DNA from: Ferrovibrio sp964218355
GTDB lineage: Bacteria > Pseudomonadota > Alphaproteobacteria > Ferrovibrionales > Ferrovibrionaceae
Direction of reading: 5' to 3'
Length of the DNA: 64,000 nt
NCBI RefSeq assembly: GCF_964218355.1
Contig: NZ_CAXPMC010000021.1
Span: forward strand, 248,001 to 312,000
Shown: positions 1-8,063 of the stretch, piece by piece
Layout: each line of letters starts with the position of its first letter
Numbering within the stretch: position 1 is the stretch's first letter
The notes under the pieces: generated by a model
The model's input: only the letters and a program-made list of their open reading frames with translations
What the model was told of the DNA's origin: nothing
Databases searched by the model: none
Translations under genes and position numbers: made by a program

Positions 1-131
1 AGCAGCCGGGACTCGGGCGTGACGAGACTTACGCACCGGTCATGATGCCGGCAGACCTGGAAAAGGGCGCGATCATCGCCGCGACAATCCGCGCGGCGCG
101 CGACGGCAAACTCTGGCTGGAGGCGGCATGA
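1..131 (+). CDS. 3' end of a probable tRNA methylthiotransferase (MtaB-like), 5' end outside the window
   Basis: The frame open from base 3 to the TGA at 129-131 encodes the last 42 residues of a protein that begins outside the window. The visible part contains GRDETYAPV and ends in KLWLEAA. This resembles the short C-terminal TRAM-like tail of MtaB, the radical-SAM enzyme that methylthiolates t6A37 of tRNA. In alphaproteobacteria mtaB commonly sits directly before ftsY, which is the arrangement here: the stop overlaps the ftsY start as ATGA. The identification rests on this short tail and on gene order, so it is tentative. The catalytic radical-SAM part cannot be seen. Confidence 0.55.
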   Translation, partial: QPGLGRDETYAPVMMPADLEKGAIIAATIRAARDGKLWLEAA

Positions 132-1081
132 GCGGGGCAGAAAACGGCGAGACGCGCAAAGGCTGGCTCGGCCGTCTGAAAGCCGGCCTGTCGCGCTCGG
201 CAGGACAGCTCGGCGGATCGATCAGCGCGCTGTTCACCAAGCGCCGGCTCGACCAGGACGCCCTCGACGAGCTGGAAGAAGCCCTGATCCAGGCCGATCT
301 GGGCGTCAGCACGGCCGCAAGGGTTGTGGCCGATATCGCCCGCGACCGTTTCGACAAGGATATCACGGCCGAAGAAATCAGGTTGGCACTTGCAGAATCG
401 CTGACCGGGCTGCTGCAGACCGCCGAGCAGCCACTCGTCCTTGATGAAGTGCCGGGCATGCCGCAGGTGATCCTTGTCGTCGGCGTCAACGGTGCCGGAA
501 AAACCACCACCATCGGCAAGATCGCAACCCGCCTGCGCGAACAGGGCAAATCTGTCATGCTGGCCGCCGGTGATACCTTCCGTGCCGCTGCCATCGAGCA
601 GCTCAAGGTCTGGGGTGAGCGTGTCGGCGTGCCGGTGCTGGCACGCGAGACCGGCACCGATGCCGCCGGTCTCGCCTATGACGCACTGGCCGAGGCCCGC
701 GAAAAGAAGGTTGATGTGCTGCTGGTCGATACTGCCGGCCGGCTGCAGAACAAGACCGACCTGATGGCCGAACTGGCCAAGATCGTGCGGGTGATGAAGA
801 AACTGGATGCAGCGGCGCCACATCAGGTTCTGCTGGTTCTGGATGCCACCACCGGCCAGAACGCATTGAGCCAGGTTGCCACATTCAAGGAAATCTGTGC
901 TGTCACCGGGCTGGTGGTGACCAAGCTGGACGGCACTGCCCGCGGCGGCGTGCTGGTCGCCATTGCCGACAAATTCGGCCTTCCGGTGCATTTCATCGGC
1001 GTCGGCGAGCAGGCCGCCGACCTGCAGCCATTCACGGCCAGGGCGTATGCCCGCACGCTGGCCGGTCTTGAGCCGGACTAA
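128..1081 (+). CDS. ftsY: Signal recognition particle receptor FtsY
   Basis: 317 residues. FtsY is the membrane-associated GTPase that receives SRP-ribosome complexes and passes them to the Sec translocon. The order is a short basic N-terminus, a helical N domain (about 30-100) and a GTPase domain. The P-loop GVNGAGKTTTIGK lies near residue 120, followed by the DTFRAAAIEQL insertion-box segment, DTAGR, TKLDGTARGG and a closing loop with GVGE, all diagnostic of the SRP GTPases. The long acidic A domain of E. coli FtsY is absent, as is usual in alphaproteobacteria. It starts on the ATGA overlap with the upstream gene, suggesting translational coupling. Its stop overlaps the end of the convergent NUDIX gene by four bases. 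Confidence 0.97.
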   Translation: MSGAENGETRKGWLGRLKAGLSRSAGQLGGSISALFTKRRLDQDALDELEEALIQADLGVSTAARVVADIARDRFDKDITAEEIRLALAESLTGLLQTAEQPLVLDEVPGMPQVILVVGVNGAGKTTTIGKIATRLREQGKSVMLAAGDTFRAAAIEQLKVWGERVGVPVLARETGTDAAGLAYDALAEAREKKVDVLLVDTAGRLQNKTDLMAELAKIVRVMKKLDAAAPHQVLLVLDATTGQNALSQVATFKEICAVTGLVVTKLDGTARGGVLVAIADKFGLPVHFIGVGEQAADLQPFTARAYARTLAGLEPD

Positions 1082-1614
1082 TAATTCCCGGTCTCGCCAG
1101 CCGGATTGCCGAAAGCGGGAAACCCGGTCCGGCCTTCGATACTGCGATACTGGCCAAGCGCCCAGTGCACGGACGGGAAAGCCAGTTCCTGCCAGGGAAT
1201 CTCGTCCCAGCCGAACAGACGCACTTCGAGGGATTCCGGGCCGGCCGCGATCTCCGGCACCGCCAGACGCGCGCACCAGATCAGCTGGACCTGGCTGATG
1301 CGGGGAATGCTGTAGACTGCCAGCAAACTATCGAGTGCGATCTCCGCACAGGCCTCCTCCCGCGCCTCCCGCTTCGCCCCCGCTTCTGCTGTTTCCCGCT
1401 CCTCCAGATAGCCGGCGGGGATGGTCCAGAAACCGCGCCGGGGCTCGATGGCCCGCCGGCAGAGCAGAATTTTCCCCTCATGAGCAACCACCGCGCCAAC
1501 CACCACCTTGGGATTGACGTAATGGATCCAGCCGCAATCGCCGCAGACCAGACGATGCTGCGTGTCTCCATCCGGAGTCTTGAGGGAAAATCCAAAATCC
1601 CTGGGGTTCTGCAT
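1078..1614 (-). CDS. NUDIX hydrolase with N-terminal zinc-ribbon-like segment
   Basis: 178 residues. NUDIX enzymes cleave nucleoside diphosphates linked to another moiety; the substrate of this one is unknown. The N-terminus carries CGDCGWIHYVNPK, a half zinc ribbon typical of the NudC-like/YjhB group, though only one Cys pair is seen. The Nudix box is GYLEERE, seven residues, then REAREEACA. The usual Gly of the EExG position is Cys here, while the metal-binding glutamates (REARE E) are kept, so activity is plausible. It is transcribed convergently to ftsY and divergently from the MarR gene, with 183 bases between their starts. The ATG at 1614 is the only well-placed start. Confidence 0.9.
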   Translation of the reverse strand: MQNPRDFGFSLKTPDGDTQHRLVCGDCGWIHYVNPKVVVGAVVAHEGKILLCRRAIEPRRGFWTIPAGYLEERETAEAGAKREAREEACAEIALDSLLAVYSIPRISQVQLIWCARLAVPEIAAGPESLEVRLFGWDEIPWQELAFPSVHWALGQYRSIEGRTGFPAFGNPAGETGNY

Positions 1615-1771
1615 AAACGCTCCAAATCAGGCCGGCAGCCGCAAGCAGGGTATCATTGCGCGAAAATCTCGCTGCACAATTCATCCCGGGTCTGGACGAG
1701 GCCCACGCAATGGCGTTCAATCTGTGCACTGAGAAGCGGAAATAATCCGCCTTGGAATAATAACAGGGTAG

Positions 1772-1783
1772 TTGTTAACACAA
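1772..1783. promoter_or_regulatory. Small inverted repeat before the MarR gene, candidate autoregulatory site
   Basis: TTGT-TAAC-ACAA forms an inverted repeat with four-base arms, ending 14 bases before the marR-type start and just ahead of a strong Shine-Dalgarno sequence (AAGGGAGG at about 1785-1792). The surrounding 60 bases are AT-rich compared with the window. MarR proteins usually repress their own promoter through short palindromes of this kind. The assignment is inferred from position and symmetry only. The rest of the 1615-1797 gap holds no gene that I can support. Confidence 0.3.
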
Positions 1784-1797
1784 ACAAGGGAGGTTCC

Positions 1798-2280
1798 ATG
1801 TCGGGGGAAAAAACCACCCAGGCCGTGTCGGATTCCGACGATCTGGCCACGTTCAATCTCTATGACGCACCCGGACATCTGCTGCGGCGCTGCCAGCAGC
1901 TGGCCGTCGATCTCTATACGCTTGAAGTTGGCATCAACGGCCTGACGCCACGGCAATTCGCACTGCTGCTGGCAATCTACCAGAACAGCGGGATCAGTCA
2001 GGTCGATCTGGTGCGGCTGACCGGCATCGACCGCTCGACCGTCGCCGAAATGGTGGCCCGCCTGATCAAGCGCGGCCTGCTGGTCCGCCAGCGCACCGAA
2101 ACCGACCGCCGCACCAATGCGCTGGCGATCACACCGGAAGGCGAGGCCCAGCTGCGGGCGGCAAAGCCCGGCGTGGAGCGGACACAGGATCGCATCCTGC
2201 ATCCGATTCCGCCGGCCCAGCGGGAAGCCTTCATTGCTGCCCTGCGCAGCCTGGTCGAGGGCCTCGAGCAGAAGCCCTGA
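1798..2280 (+). CDS. MarR family transcriptional regulator
   Basis: 160 residues. The start is the ATG at 1798, eight bases after AGGGAGG; an upstream in-frame extension exists but lacks a ribosome site and reads through the regulatory region. A winged-helix domain spans roughly residues 40-130. Its recognition helix region includes VDLVRLTGIDRSTVAEMVARL and the wing RQRTETDRRTNALAIT, matching the MarR fold. MarR proteins are dimeric repressors relieved by small ligands, often aromatic acids. The gene is convergent with the flavoprotein gene, whose stop lies five bases after its own, so it may control the adjacent transporter operon. The ligand is unknown. Confidence 0.92.
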   Translation: MSGEKTTQAVSDSDDLATFNLYDAPGHLLRRCQQLAVDLYTLEVGINGLTPRQFALLLAIYQNSGISQVDLVRLTGIDRSTVAEMVARLIKRGLLVRQRTETDRRTNALAITPEGEAQLRAAKPGVERTQDRILHPIPPAQREAFIAALRSLVEGLEQKP

Positions 2281-2285
2281 CCGGT

Positions 2286-3593
2286 CTACTCGCGATCGCG
2301 GCGCTGCAGGTTGTCGTTCAGGCGGCCCTGCAGCGCCGCGATATCGATCTGCCGCACCGAGCCGGAACCGGCAAGGTCGAGGGCCTGTGCCGCTGCCGCC
2401 CCCATCGCCATGCAGGGCCCCATCACCCGCACCGAACTGAGTGCGGCCGGATCGCCATCGGCACAGCGGCCGGCAGCAACCAGGTTATCGGCCTCGCGCG
2501 GCACCATGGCGCCGAAGGGCATGTAATGCAGGTGGTCGTCGCCAAATTCTTCCCAGTGCACATCTTCGGCCCGGTCATGCAGTTCGACCGGCCAGGAACA
2601 GCGCAGGATGGCATCGGCATGCCGGTGGCCGCCGCGCACCTCGTCAATGGAAAGACTGTGGCGGCCGACGATCCAGCGGGTCTGGCGGATGCCGAGGAAT
2701 CCGTATTGCCGCACCCGGGCAGATCCGAAAATCTCCGGATACTCGCCCCGCAGGAAATCCACCACGCGGTCGGCCTGGGCCCGCCCCTCAGCCTGGGCTG
2801 CCGCATAACCCAGTGGATCAAGGGGCGTTTCCACATGGGTCATGTTGACCGTGGCCTGCCCCTTGCCAGGAAAGGCGAAGACGAAACCGTCGCGCCGCAC
2901 CAGGCCATAACGCGCCCCGGTTTCGGCCAGCCGTTTCTGCATCGTCCAGCGATCGACCGCCTGGGCGCCGGCCTGATCGAAGCCTTCTATGGTAAACATC
3001 AGCGTGCCCTGGATCGGGCTGACCGGCTCGCGGCAATCGAAACCGGCGGCATAGGTCAGTGCTGCATCGCCTGACGCATCCACGAATCCGGTACCGCGCA
3101 GTTCAACCGGCCCGAACCGTGTCGCCAGCAGCAGGCTGGCGATGCGGCCGCCATCGCGGCGCACCTCGAGCAGGACGGCCCCCAGCAGCACATCAATACC
3201 GGCAGCGGTCACTGCCTGCTCGATCCAGCGGACCAGAACCTGCTCCTGGTAGAGCGGAATATAGGTGTTGCGGCCCCTGCGGATGCTGAGGGCGTCTTCG
3301 CGCTTCAGATGCGCGAACATGTCGTCGGCCATGCCATAGACGACACGATAAGGGTCCGGCCCGTTGGAATAGAAGCCACACAGGGTGCCGAGCATGGAGC
3401 CGGTCGACTGGCCGCCCAGTTGCTGGCCGGCATCGACAAGCGCCACACGGCGGCCGAGCTTTGCCGCTTCCAGGGCAGCGGAAATGCCGCTGATGCCGGC
3501 GCCAAGCACGACGATATCGGCAGTGACGATATGCGGCACCGCCGTTTCCGGCCGGCGCAGGATGCGGGTCTGCGGGATCGGATACTCGCTCAT
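2286..3593 (-). CDS. FAD-dependent oxidoreductase (FAD_oxidored family)
   Basis: 435 residues. An N-terminal Rossmann motif, VLGAGISGISAALEAA (from about residue 28), with VALVDAG after it, binds the ADP part of FAD. GGQSTGSMLGTLCG follows, a hallmark of the FAD_oxidored (PF12831) group. A C-terminal second FAD signature is seen at NLVAAGRCADGDPAALSSVRVMG. No signal peptide is visible, so it should be cytoplasmic. It is the last gene of an operon with an importer (the start is seven bases after the permease stop), which suggests that it oxidises or reduces the imported compound. The substrate cannot be named from sequence. Confidence 0.85.
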   Translation of the reverse strand: MSEYPIPQTRILRRPETAVPHIVTADIVVLGAGISGISAALEAAKLGRRVALVDAGQQLGGQSTGSMLGTLCGFYSNGPDPYRVVYGMADDMFAHLKREDALSIRRGRNTYIPLYQEQVLVRWIEQAVTAAGIDVLLGAVLLEVRRDGGRIASLLLATRFGPVELRGTGFVDASGDAALTYAAGFDCREPVSPIQGTLMFTIEGFDQAGAQAVDRWTMQKRLAETGARYGLVRRDGFVFAFPGKGQATVNMTHVETPLDPLGYAAAQAEGRAQADRVVDFLRGEYPEIFGSARVRQYGFLGIRQTRWIVGRHSLSIDEVRGGHRHADAILRCSWPVELHDRAEDVHWEEFGDDHLHYMPFGAMVPREADNLVAAGRCADGDPAALSSVRVMGPCMAMGAAAAQALDLAGSGSVRQIDIAALQGRLNDNLQRRDRE

Positions 3594-3600
3594 GGTCGCC

Positions 3601-4404
3601 TCAGCGCCAGCGCAGCAGCGTCTTCTCGACGCGGCTCAGCAGCCAGCTGACCAGCAGGCCGATCAGCGACAGCAGCACCACGCCGGCGACCAGCTGGTCG
3701 GTCTGCATCAGGTTGCCGGCCGCGAGCACGAAAGAGCCGATGCCGGTATCGGCACCGATCATCTCGGCGGCAACCACCAGGATCAGGGCAATCGACGAGG
3801 AAATCCGGAAGCCGGCCAGGATGCCCGGCATGGCCCCGGGCAGGATCACCTTGAAGACGATCATCCGCGTCGACAGCCCGAAGCTCTGTGCCATGCGGAT
3901 CAGGTTGCGCGGCACGTTGTCGACCGCCGAATAGGCACTGACCACGGTTGGAAAGAAAACCCCAAGTGCGATGGTGGCGATCTTCGAGGGTTCGCCGATG
4001 CCGAACCACAGGATGAACAGCGGCAGCAGGGCGATCTTCGGGATCGGAAACAGGGCCGCGACAACCGGCAAACCGACCGAACGGGCCAGCACGAAGATGC
4101 CCATGGCAAAGCCGACCACCAGGCCGGCCAGGCTGCCGATCACCCAGCCACCAAGAATCCGCTGCAGTGACGCACCGATATGCACGAACAGCTGGCCGCT
4201 TTCCAGCAGGGCATACAAGGCCAGGGCCACTTCATGCGGTGCCGGCATGAACAGCGCCGGCAGCAATCCGGTATCGGAGGCGGCCTCCCAGGCCGCAATG
4301 ATGAGGACAAACGCCAGCCAGGGCGCCCAGCGGCGATTGCCGGGAACGAAACCGCCGCCGCGAAAGGCGACGCCGGTACCTGCCGGAAGCTTCGTTTCAG
4401 GCAT
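3601..4404 (-). CDS. ABC transporter permease, SsuC/TauC type
   Basis: 267 residues with about six predicted membrane segments (first at WLAFVLIIAAWEAA, last at VAGVVLLSLIGLLVSWLL). The BPD_transp_1 coupling region is visible around IRMAQSFGLSTRMIVFKVILPGAMPGILAGFRI, giving the EAA-like loop that contacts the ATPase. This family moves sulfonates, nitrate, bicarbonate, thiamine precursors and various organic acids. The gene overlaps the end of the ATPase gene by eight bases and is followed seven bases later by the flavoprotein gene, so all are probably one transcript. The substrate is not determinable. Confidence 0.93.
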   Translation of the reverse strand: MPETKLPAGTGVAFRGGGFVPGNRRWAPWLAFVLIIAAWEAASDTGLLPALFMPAPHEVALALYALLESGQLFVHIGASLQRILGGWVIGSLAGLVVGFAMGIFVLARSVGLPVVAALFPIPKIALLPLFILWFGIGEPSKIATIALGVFFPTVVSAYSAVDNVPRNLIRMAQSFGLSTRMIVFKVILPGAMPGILAGFRISSSIALILVVAAEMIGADTGIGSFVLAAGNLMQTDQLVAGVVLLSLIGLLVSWLLSRVEKTLLRWR

Positions 4405-5170
4405 CCTGCATCTCCCGGTCGGCCACCTGCGCCTCGGCCCTGATCAGGGCCCAGAGTTCGTCATGCAGCTGCTGCAGCGCGGCGGCATGTTCGGGTTTGT
4501 GCCGCTCGGCCACCGGCACCGGGATTGCCACGATGCGCTTGACGCGACCGGGCCGGCGCGACAGAACCACGACATGGTCGGCCAGCCGCACCGCCTCGCC
4601 CAGGTTATGCGTTACATAGAGGGTGGTGGTGCGCTCGCGCGACCAGATCGCCACCAGATCCTCCATCAGCAATTCGCGGGTCTGGGCATCCAAGGCCGAG
4701 AGCGGTTCGTCCATCAGCATCACAGCCGGACGGACGGCGATGGCCCGCGCAATGCCAACACGCTGGCGCATACCGCCGGACAGCTGTCGGGGCAGGGCCT
4801 GGGCGAAATCCGACAGGCCACACAGCCGCAGAACCTCGCCGATGCGGCCATCGCGTTCGCTGCGCGACAACCGATGATGCTCCAGTGCCAGCGCCACATT
4901 GCCGGCAACCGTCCGCCACGGCAGCAGGGCGAAATCCTGGAACACGAAGGTCAATGGGTTGAGGCAGCCGGCAGGCGGCGATCCATGGGTGCGGATGCTG
5001 CCGCTCTGCTGCGGCAGCAGTCCGCCAACCAGATTGAGCAGGGTCGACTTGCCGCAGCCGGAGGGGCCGATCAGCGCCGCGGTTTCGCCTTCTGCGACGG
5101 TGAAACTGATCCCGTCGAGTACCGGCAGATCGCCGTAAGCGTAACCGACCGCCTCCAGTACGACTTGCAT
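4397..5170 (-). CDS. ABC transporter ATP-binding protein, SsuB/TauB type
   Basis: 257 residues. It has Walker A GPSGCGKST near residue 37, Q-loop FVFQDFALLPW, signature LSGGMRQRVGIARA, Walker B VMLMDEPLSALDA and the H-loop YVTHNLGEAV. This is the complete set for an active nucleotide-binding subunit that powers the neighbouring permease from the cytoplasmic face. It starts 26 bases after the binding-protein gene. The NMT1-type binding protein in the same operon supports the SsuB/TauB subfamily over other importers. Confidence 0.95.
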   Translation of the reverse strand: MQVVLEAVGYAYGDLPVLDGISFTVAEGETAALIGPSGCGKSTLLNLVGGLLPQQSGSIRTHGSPPAGCLNPLTFVFQDFALLPWRTVAGNVALALEHHRLSRSERDGRIGEVLRLCGLSDFAQALPRQLSGGMRQRVGIARAIAVRPAVMLMDEPLSALDAQTRELLMEDLVAIWSRERTTTLYVTHNLGEAVRLADHVVVLSRRPGRVKRIVAIPVPVAERHKPEHAAALQQLHDELWALIRAEAQVADREMQDA

Positions 5171-5196
5171 GCTCCTGCTCTTCGCCGGACGGACCG

Positions 5197-6234
5197 CTAC
5201 TGCTTCGGGACGTCGAAATGGCCCTTCACGAAGCTCAGGTCGAGGAAGTCACCGGCCTTGACCGGCTTGTCGACCAGACCTTCGGACTGGTACCAGGCCA
5301 GCTGGTCATAGATGTTCTTCACCAGCAGCCGCCCCTTCGGATCCATGTAGTTGGCCGCAACCTTGGCCACTTCGAAGGTCGGGGTCGGCTTGACCCACTT
5401 TTCCAGTGCCGGCATCACCGCCTGCGCCTTCTCGGCGAACATGCGGTTACCCTCCTTGTCACGGGCAAGAAATGCTTCGGCATAATCGGCCAGGCCCTTC
5501 TGGTAGGCTTTCACGAAACGCTCGACCATCGGGCGCTTCTCCTTGACGTTCTTGCTCGAAGTGAAGAGTGCGCCGAGCTGCCAGGGCGTATGGTCACTGA
5601 CCCAGCCGATGATATGGCCGGCCTTGTCGGCTTCCAGTTTCAGGGCGTTGTTGGCCGGCAGGATGGTGGCATCGACCTGACCGCCGGTCAGCGCTGCCAT
5701 CATGTTCGGCACCGACTGGACCGGCTTCATCGTCACATCGCTCAGCTTGAATCCGTATTTGTCGGCCAGCATGCCCAGATTGTAGTGAAAGCTGGAACCC
5801 ACGGTGGTGATTGCCACCGTCTTGCCGGCGAAATCCTTCGGCGAGCGGAACCCGGCCTCATAGGCCTTGTTCGACGCGATATAGGCCACGAACTTGTAGC
5901 CGGGTTCCTCGCGGCTCTGCGCCGCGATCACCTTCAGGGCGCCCTTGCCGGCAAGGTTGAAGAAACCGCCGGTGAAGGCCGTGATACCGAAATCGGCGTC
6001 GCCCGAGGCCACCGCAACGGCTACGGCCTGTGCCGCGTTGAAGGTCTTGATCTCGAGATCAATCCCCTCGGCATCGAAATAGCCGCGTTCCTTGGCAATG
6101 AAAACCGGAGCCGTGGAGAAGAAAGGCAGCGCCGCAATAACGGCCTTGTCCTTCGCCTGTGCGCCGGCCGGAGGCAGCGCGAGGGCCGCTGCGACAGCCG
6201 CAACGGACATGAGAAGCGAACGGCGAATCCACAT
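5197..6234 (-). CDS. ABC transporter substrate-binding protein, NMT1/SsuA-like
   Basis: 345 residues. A Sec signal peptide (MWIRRSLLMSVAAVAAALALPPAGAQA) ends at about residue 27, so the protein is periplasmic. It has the NMT1-like type 2 binding-protein fold. VFIAKERGYFDAEGIDLEI near residue 45 is the family signature, followed by GDADFGITAF and TVGSSFHYNLGMLA. It is the first gene of the operon, with Shine-Dalgarno AGGGGAAA just upstream. Relatives bind alkanesulfonates, nitrate, pyrimidine precursors or aromatic acids. No residue pattern here picks one. The neighbouring flavoprotein suggests a compound that is oxidised after import. Confidence 0.92.
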   Translation of the reverse strand: MWIRRSLLMSVAAVAAALALPPAGAQAKDKAVIAALPFFSTAPVFIAKERGYFDAEGIDLEIKTFNAAQAVAVAVASGDADFGITAFTGGFFNLAGKGALKVIAAQSREEPGYKFVAYIASNKAYEAGFRSPKDFAGKTVAITTVGSSFHYNLGMLADKYGFKLSDVTMKPVQSVPNMMAALTGGQVDATILPANNALKLEADKAGHIIGWVSDHTPWQLGALFTSSKNVKEKRPMVERFVKAYQKGLADYAEAFLARDKEGNRMFAEKAQAVMPALEKWVKPTPTFEVAKVAANYMDPKGRLLVKNIYDQLAWYQSEGLVDKPVKAGDFLDLSFVKGHFDVPKQ

Positions 6235-6270
6235 GGCGTTTCCCCTGATAGTTTGTATAAGGATTATTTA

Positions 6271-6292
6271 GCGGTAGAGCCTAATTTACCGC
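6271..6292. promoter_or_regulatory. Inverted repeat upstream of the SsuA-like operon, candidate operator
   Basis: GCGGTA and TACCGC form six-base arms around a ten-base AT-rich spacer, 37-58 bases upstream of the binding-protein start on the minus strand. The neighbourhood is clearly more AT-rich than the coding regions, as expected for a promoter, and a TATACA element lies between the repeat and the start at about 6253-6258. Whether the nearby MarR protein binds here is unknown. Confidence 0.3.
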
Positions 6293-6326
6293 GCATAATC
6301 ACGTCAACACGAACAGGGGGGAGAAA

Positions 6327-6587
6327 TCAAACGATGATGTTTACATGCTGGCCGAGATAGCCGCCGCGCACCGGAACCGGCGGCTGGCGGGCCGGCGCCG
6401 ACGCCTGGCCGGCTGTGGCAGCCGAGGCCGCCCGCTCAACACTGCTGCGCTGTGCCGGGGCGGTCAACTGTGCCGCAAAACTGCCGCGGACGGGGCCGTT
6501 ACCGCCGGCACCGGCCGCAGCCGGCCGGGTACCGGTCTGCAGCTGCGAAAGCGCCGACAGAAGATTGCTGCTTGGTGCGATAGCCAT
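6327..6587 (-). CDS. Small hypothetical protein with conserved-looking C-terminus
   Basis: 86 residues; I do not recognise the family. An amphipathic N-terminal start (MAIAPSSNLLSALSQL) is followed by a Pro/Ala/Gly-rich, probably disordered middle and an ordered-looking end, RGGYLGQHVNIIV. No signal peptide, membrane segment or metal-binding motif is seen. It starts 57 bases after the ccmI stop, with AGGGG about eight bases before the ATG, and could be read as the tail gene of the ccm operon or alone. Codon use is like that of neighbours, which supports a real gene. The function is unknown. Confidence 0.55.
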   Translation of the reverse strand: MAIAPSSNLLSALSQLQTGTRPAAAGAGGNGPVRGSFAAQLTAPAQRSSVERAASAATAGQASAPARQPPVPVRGGYLGQHVNIIV

Positions 6588-6644
6588 GAACCCAGCCCCT
6601 GGAAACCGAGGCCCGATTACGCGCAGGCGGCCGTTAAAGCGGGG

Positions 6645-8063
6645 TTAACGGGTCAGGCTGGCAATCCTGGCGGCCAGCTCCTTCGCCTCCGCCGAATCCG
6701 GGGGCAGCAAGGCCAGCAGACGCTGCCAGTGTGCGGCCGCGGCCGTCTTGTCGCCGGACTCGTAGGCGGCTCGGCCGACAAACCACAATGCCTGGGCATG
6801 ATCGGGCTGCAGGCCAAGCACAGCCTGGAACTGCGCAACCGCATCGCCGGGCAGCGGATCACGATTTTTCACTGTGGCACCCGCCAGATCGAAGGCCAGC
6901 GCCATGCGGGCATCCACGCGGTCGGGCCCGTGCTGAACGGCCTGGCGCAGCGCCTCGCGGGCCGCCTCGGCTTCGCCCAGCACCTGACGGGCACGGGCCA
7001 GACGCAGCCAGCCTTCAGGGTCGGCAGGCTGTTCCTGCAGGCGGGCCGCCAGCCGGTCGACCATGCCGCGGATCATTTCCGTGCGCTCCGCTTCCGACAT
7101 CTGCTGCGCGGCTTCGACCTGTGCGCGGTCGGGCCCCGGCATCGCTGGCGGAGCGGCAGGCGATGCGGCAGAAGGCGGCCGCGGTTCCGGCACCGCCGTG
7201 GCCAGCGGGATACCCAGCCGCGGCGCCAGCTCGCGCAGACGCCCCTGCACCAGACCAAGCCAGGGGGCATCGGCAGGGGCCGCCGCCGCCAGGGCGTGCC
7301 AGTCGTCATAGGCGCCGCGGGTATCGCCCTCCTGCAGACGGGCGAGGCCAAGATAGTAGCGCGCCCCGGGATGCTCCGGATCACGCGACAGCACAGCCTG
7401 AAAATCCTGTTCTGCGGCCGGCGTCACCGCACCGTCCGCGGCCAGCGTGCGTGCTTCGCCGCGCAGGGCCAGTGCTTCCGGATTGTCCGGCTGTAGAGCC
7501 ACCGCCTGATCCAACGCCGCGGCCGCCTCGTCAGGCCGGTCGGTGCTCAGCAGCGAGCGTCCCAGCAGCAGCCAGCCATCGACGAGATCCGGTTCGGCCT
7601 GCAGGCGGGTCCGCAGGCGGGCGATCAGGGTTTCGGTCTCGGCCTGCAGGCGGGCCTGCTGTTCGGCCCTGGCCCGCGCCGTGACGCGATCGAAATCCGC
7701 GGCCTCGGGCCGGCCGAGCGCCAGATACAGACCACCCCCCAGCAGCGGCACCAGCAGCAACGCCGACAGGGTGGCAAACCTGATGGCCGGGCCGGCACGC
7801 AATGGTGCGGCCGTGCCCCCACCGGCCTCCGCCGTGTCGGCTCGCAGCAGGCGCCGCTGGATTTCCAGCCGGGCGGCCGCTGCCTCGGTTCCGCTGATGG
7901 TGTTGCGGGCCAGATCCTGTTCGACCTCGGCCAGCTGCGCCCGGTAGACCGCAAGATCGTGATCCCGGCGGCCAGCCGCCACCTGCCGGCTGCGCAACAG
8001 CGGCCAGAGCAGGAAGCCCGCAGCCACCAGGACCAGGAGGATGAAACCAAGCCACAGCATCAT
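6645..8063 (-). CDS. ccmI: Cytochrome c biogenesis protein CcmI (apocytochrome chaperone)
   Basis: 472 residues from the ATG at 8063, which overlaps the ccmH stop as ATGA; a longer in-frame extension to 8240 is rejected because it lies wholly inside ccmH. Two N-terminal membrane helices are visible (LWLGFILLVLVAAGFLLWPLL and, near residue 100, a stretch ending GGGLYLALG). The DLAVYRAQLAEVEQDLARN segment between them is a CcmI signature. The long periplasmic C-terminal part contains tetratricopeptide-like repeats (DGWLLLGRSLLSTDRPDEAAAALDQAV; PEGWLRLARARQVLGEAEAAREAL). CcmI holds the C-terminal helix of apocytochrome c and passes it to the CcmFH ligation complex. Confidence 0.93.
   Translation of the reverse strand: MMLWLGFILLVLVAAGFLLWPLLRSRQVAAGRRDHDLAVYRAQLAEVEQDLARNTISGTEAAAARLEIQRRLLRADTAEAGGGTAAPLRAGPAIRFATLSALLLVPLLGGGLYLALGRPEAADFDRVTARARAEQQARLQAETETLIARLRTRLQAEPDLVDGWLLLGRSLLSTDRPDEAAAALDQAVALQPDNPEALALRGEARTLAADGAVTPAAEQDFQAVLSRDPEHPGARYYLGLARLQEGDTRGAYDDWHALAAAAPADAPWLGLVQGRLRELAPRLGIPLATAVPEPRPPSAASPAAPPAMPGPDRAQVEAAQQMSEAERTEMIRGMVDRLAARLQEQPADPEGWLRLARARQVLGEAEAAREALRQAVQHGPDRVDARMALAFDLAGATVKNRDPLPGDAVAQFQAVLGLQPDHAQALWFVGRAAYESGDKTAAAAHWQRLLALLPPDSAEAKELAARIASLTR

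Noticed and set aside
29..1276. Long minus-strand reading frame opposite ftsY
   Set aside because: It is the antisense shadow of a clearly conserved GTPase gene; GC-rich DNA leaves such frames open.
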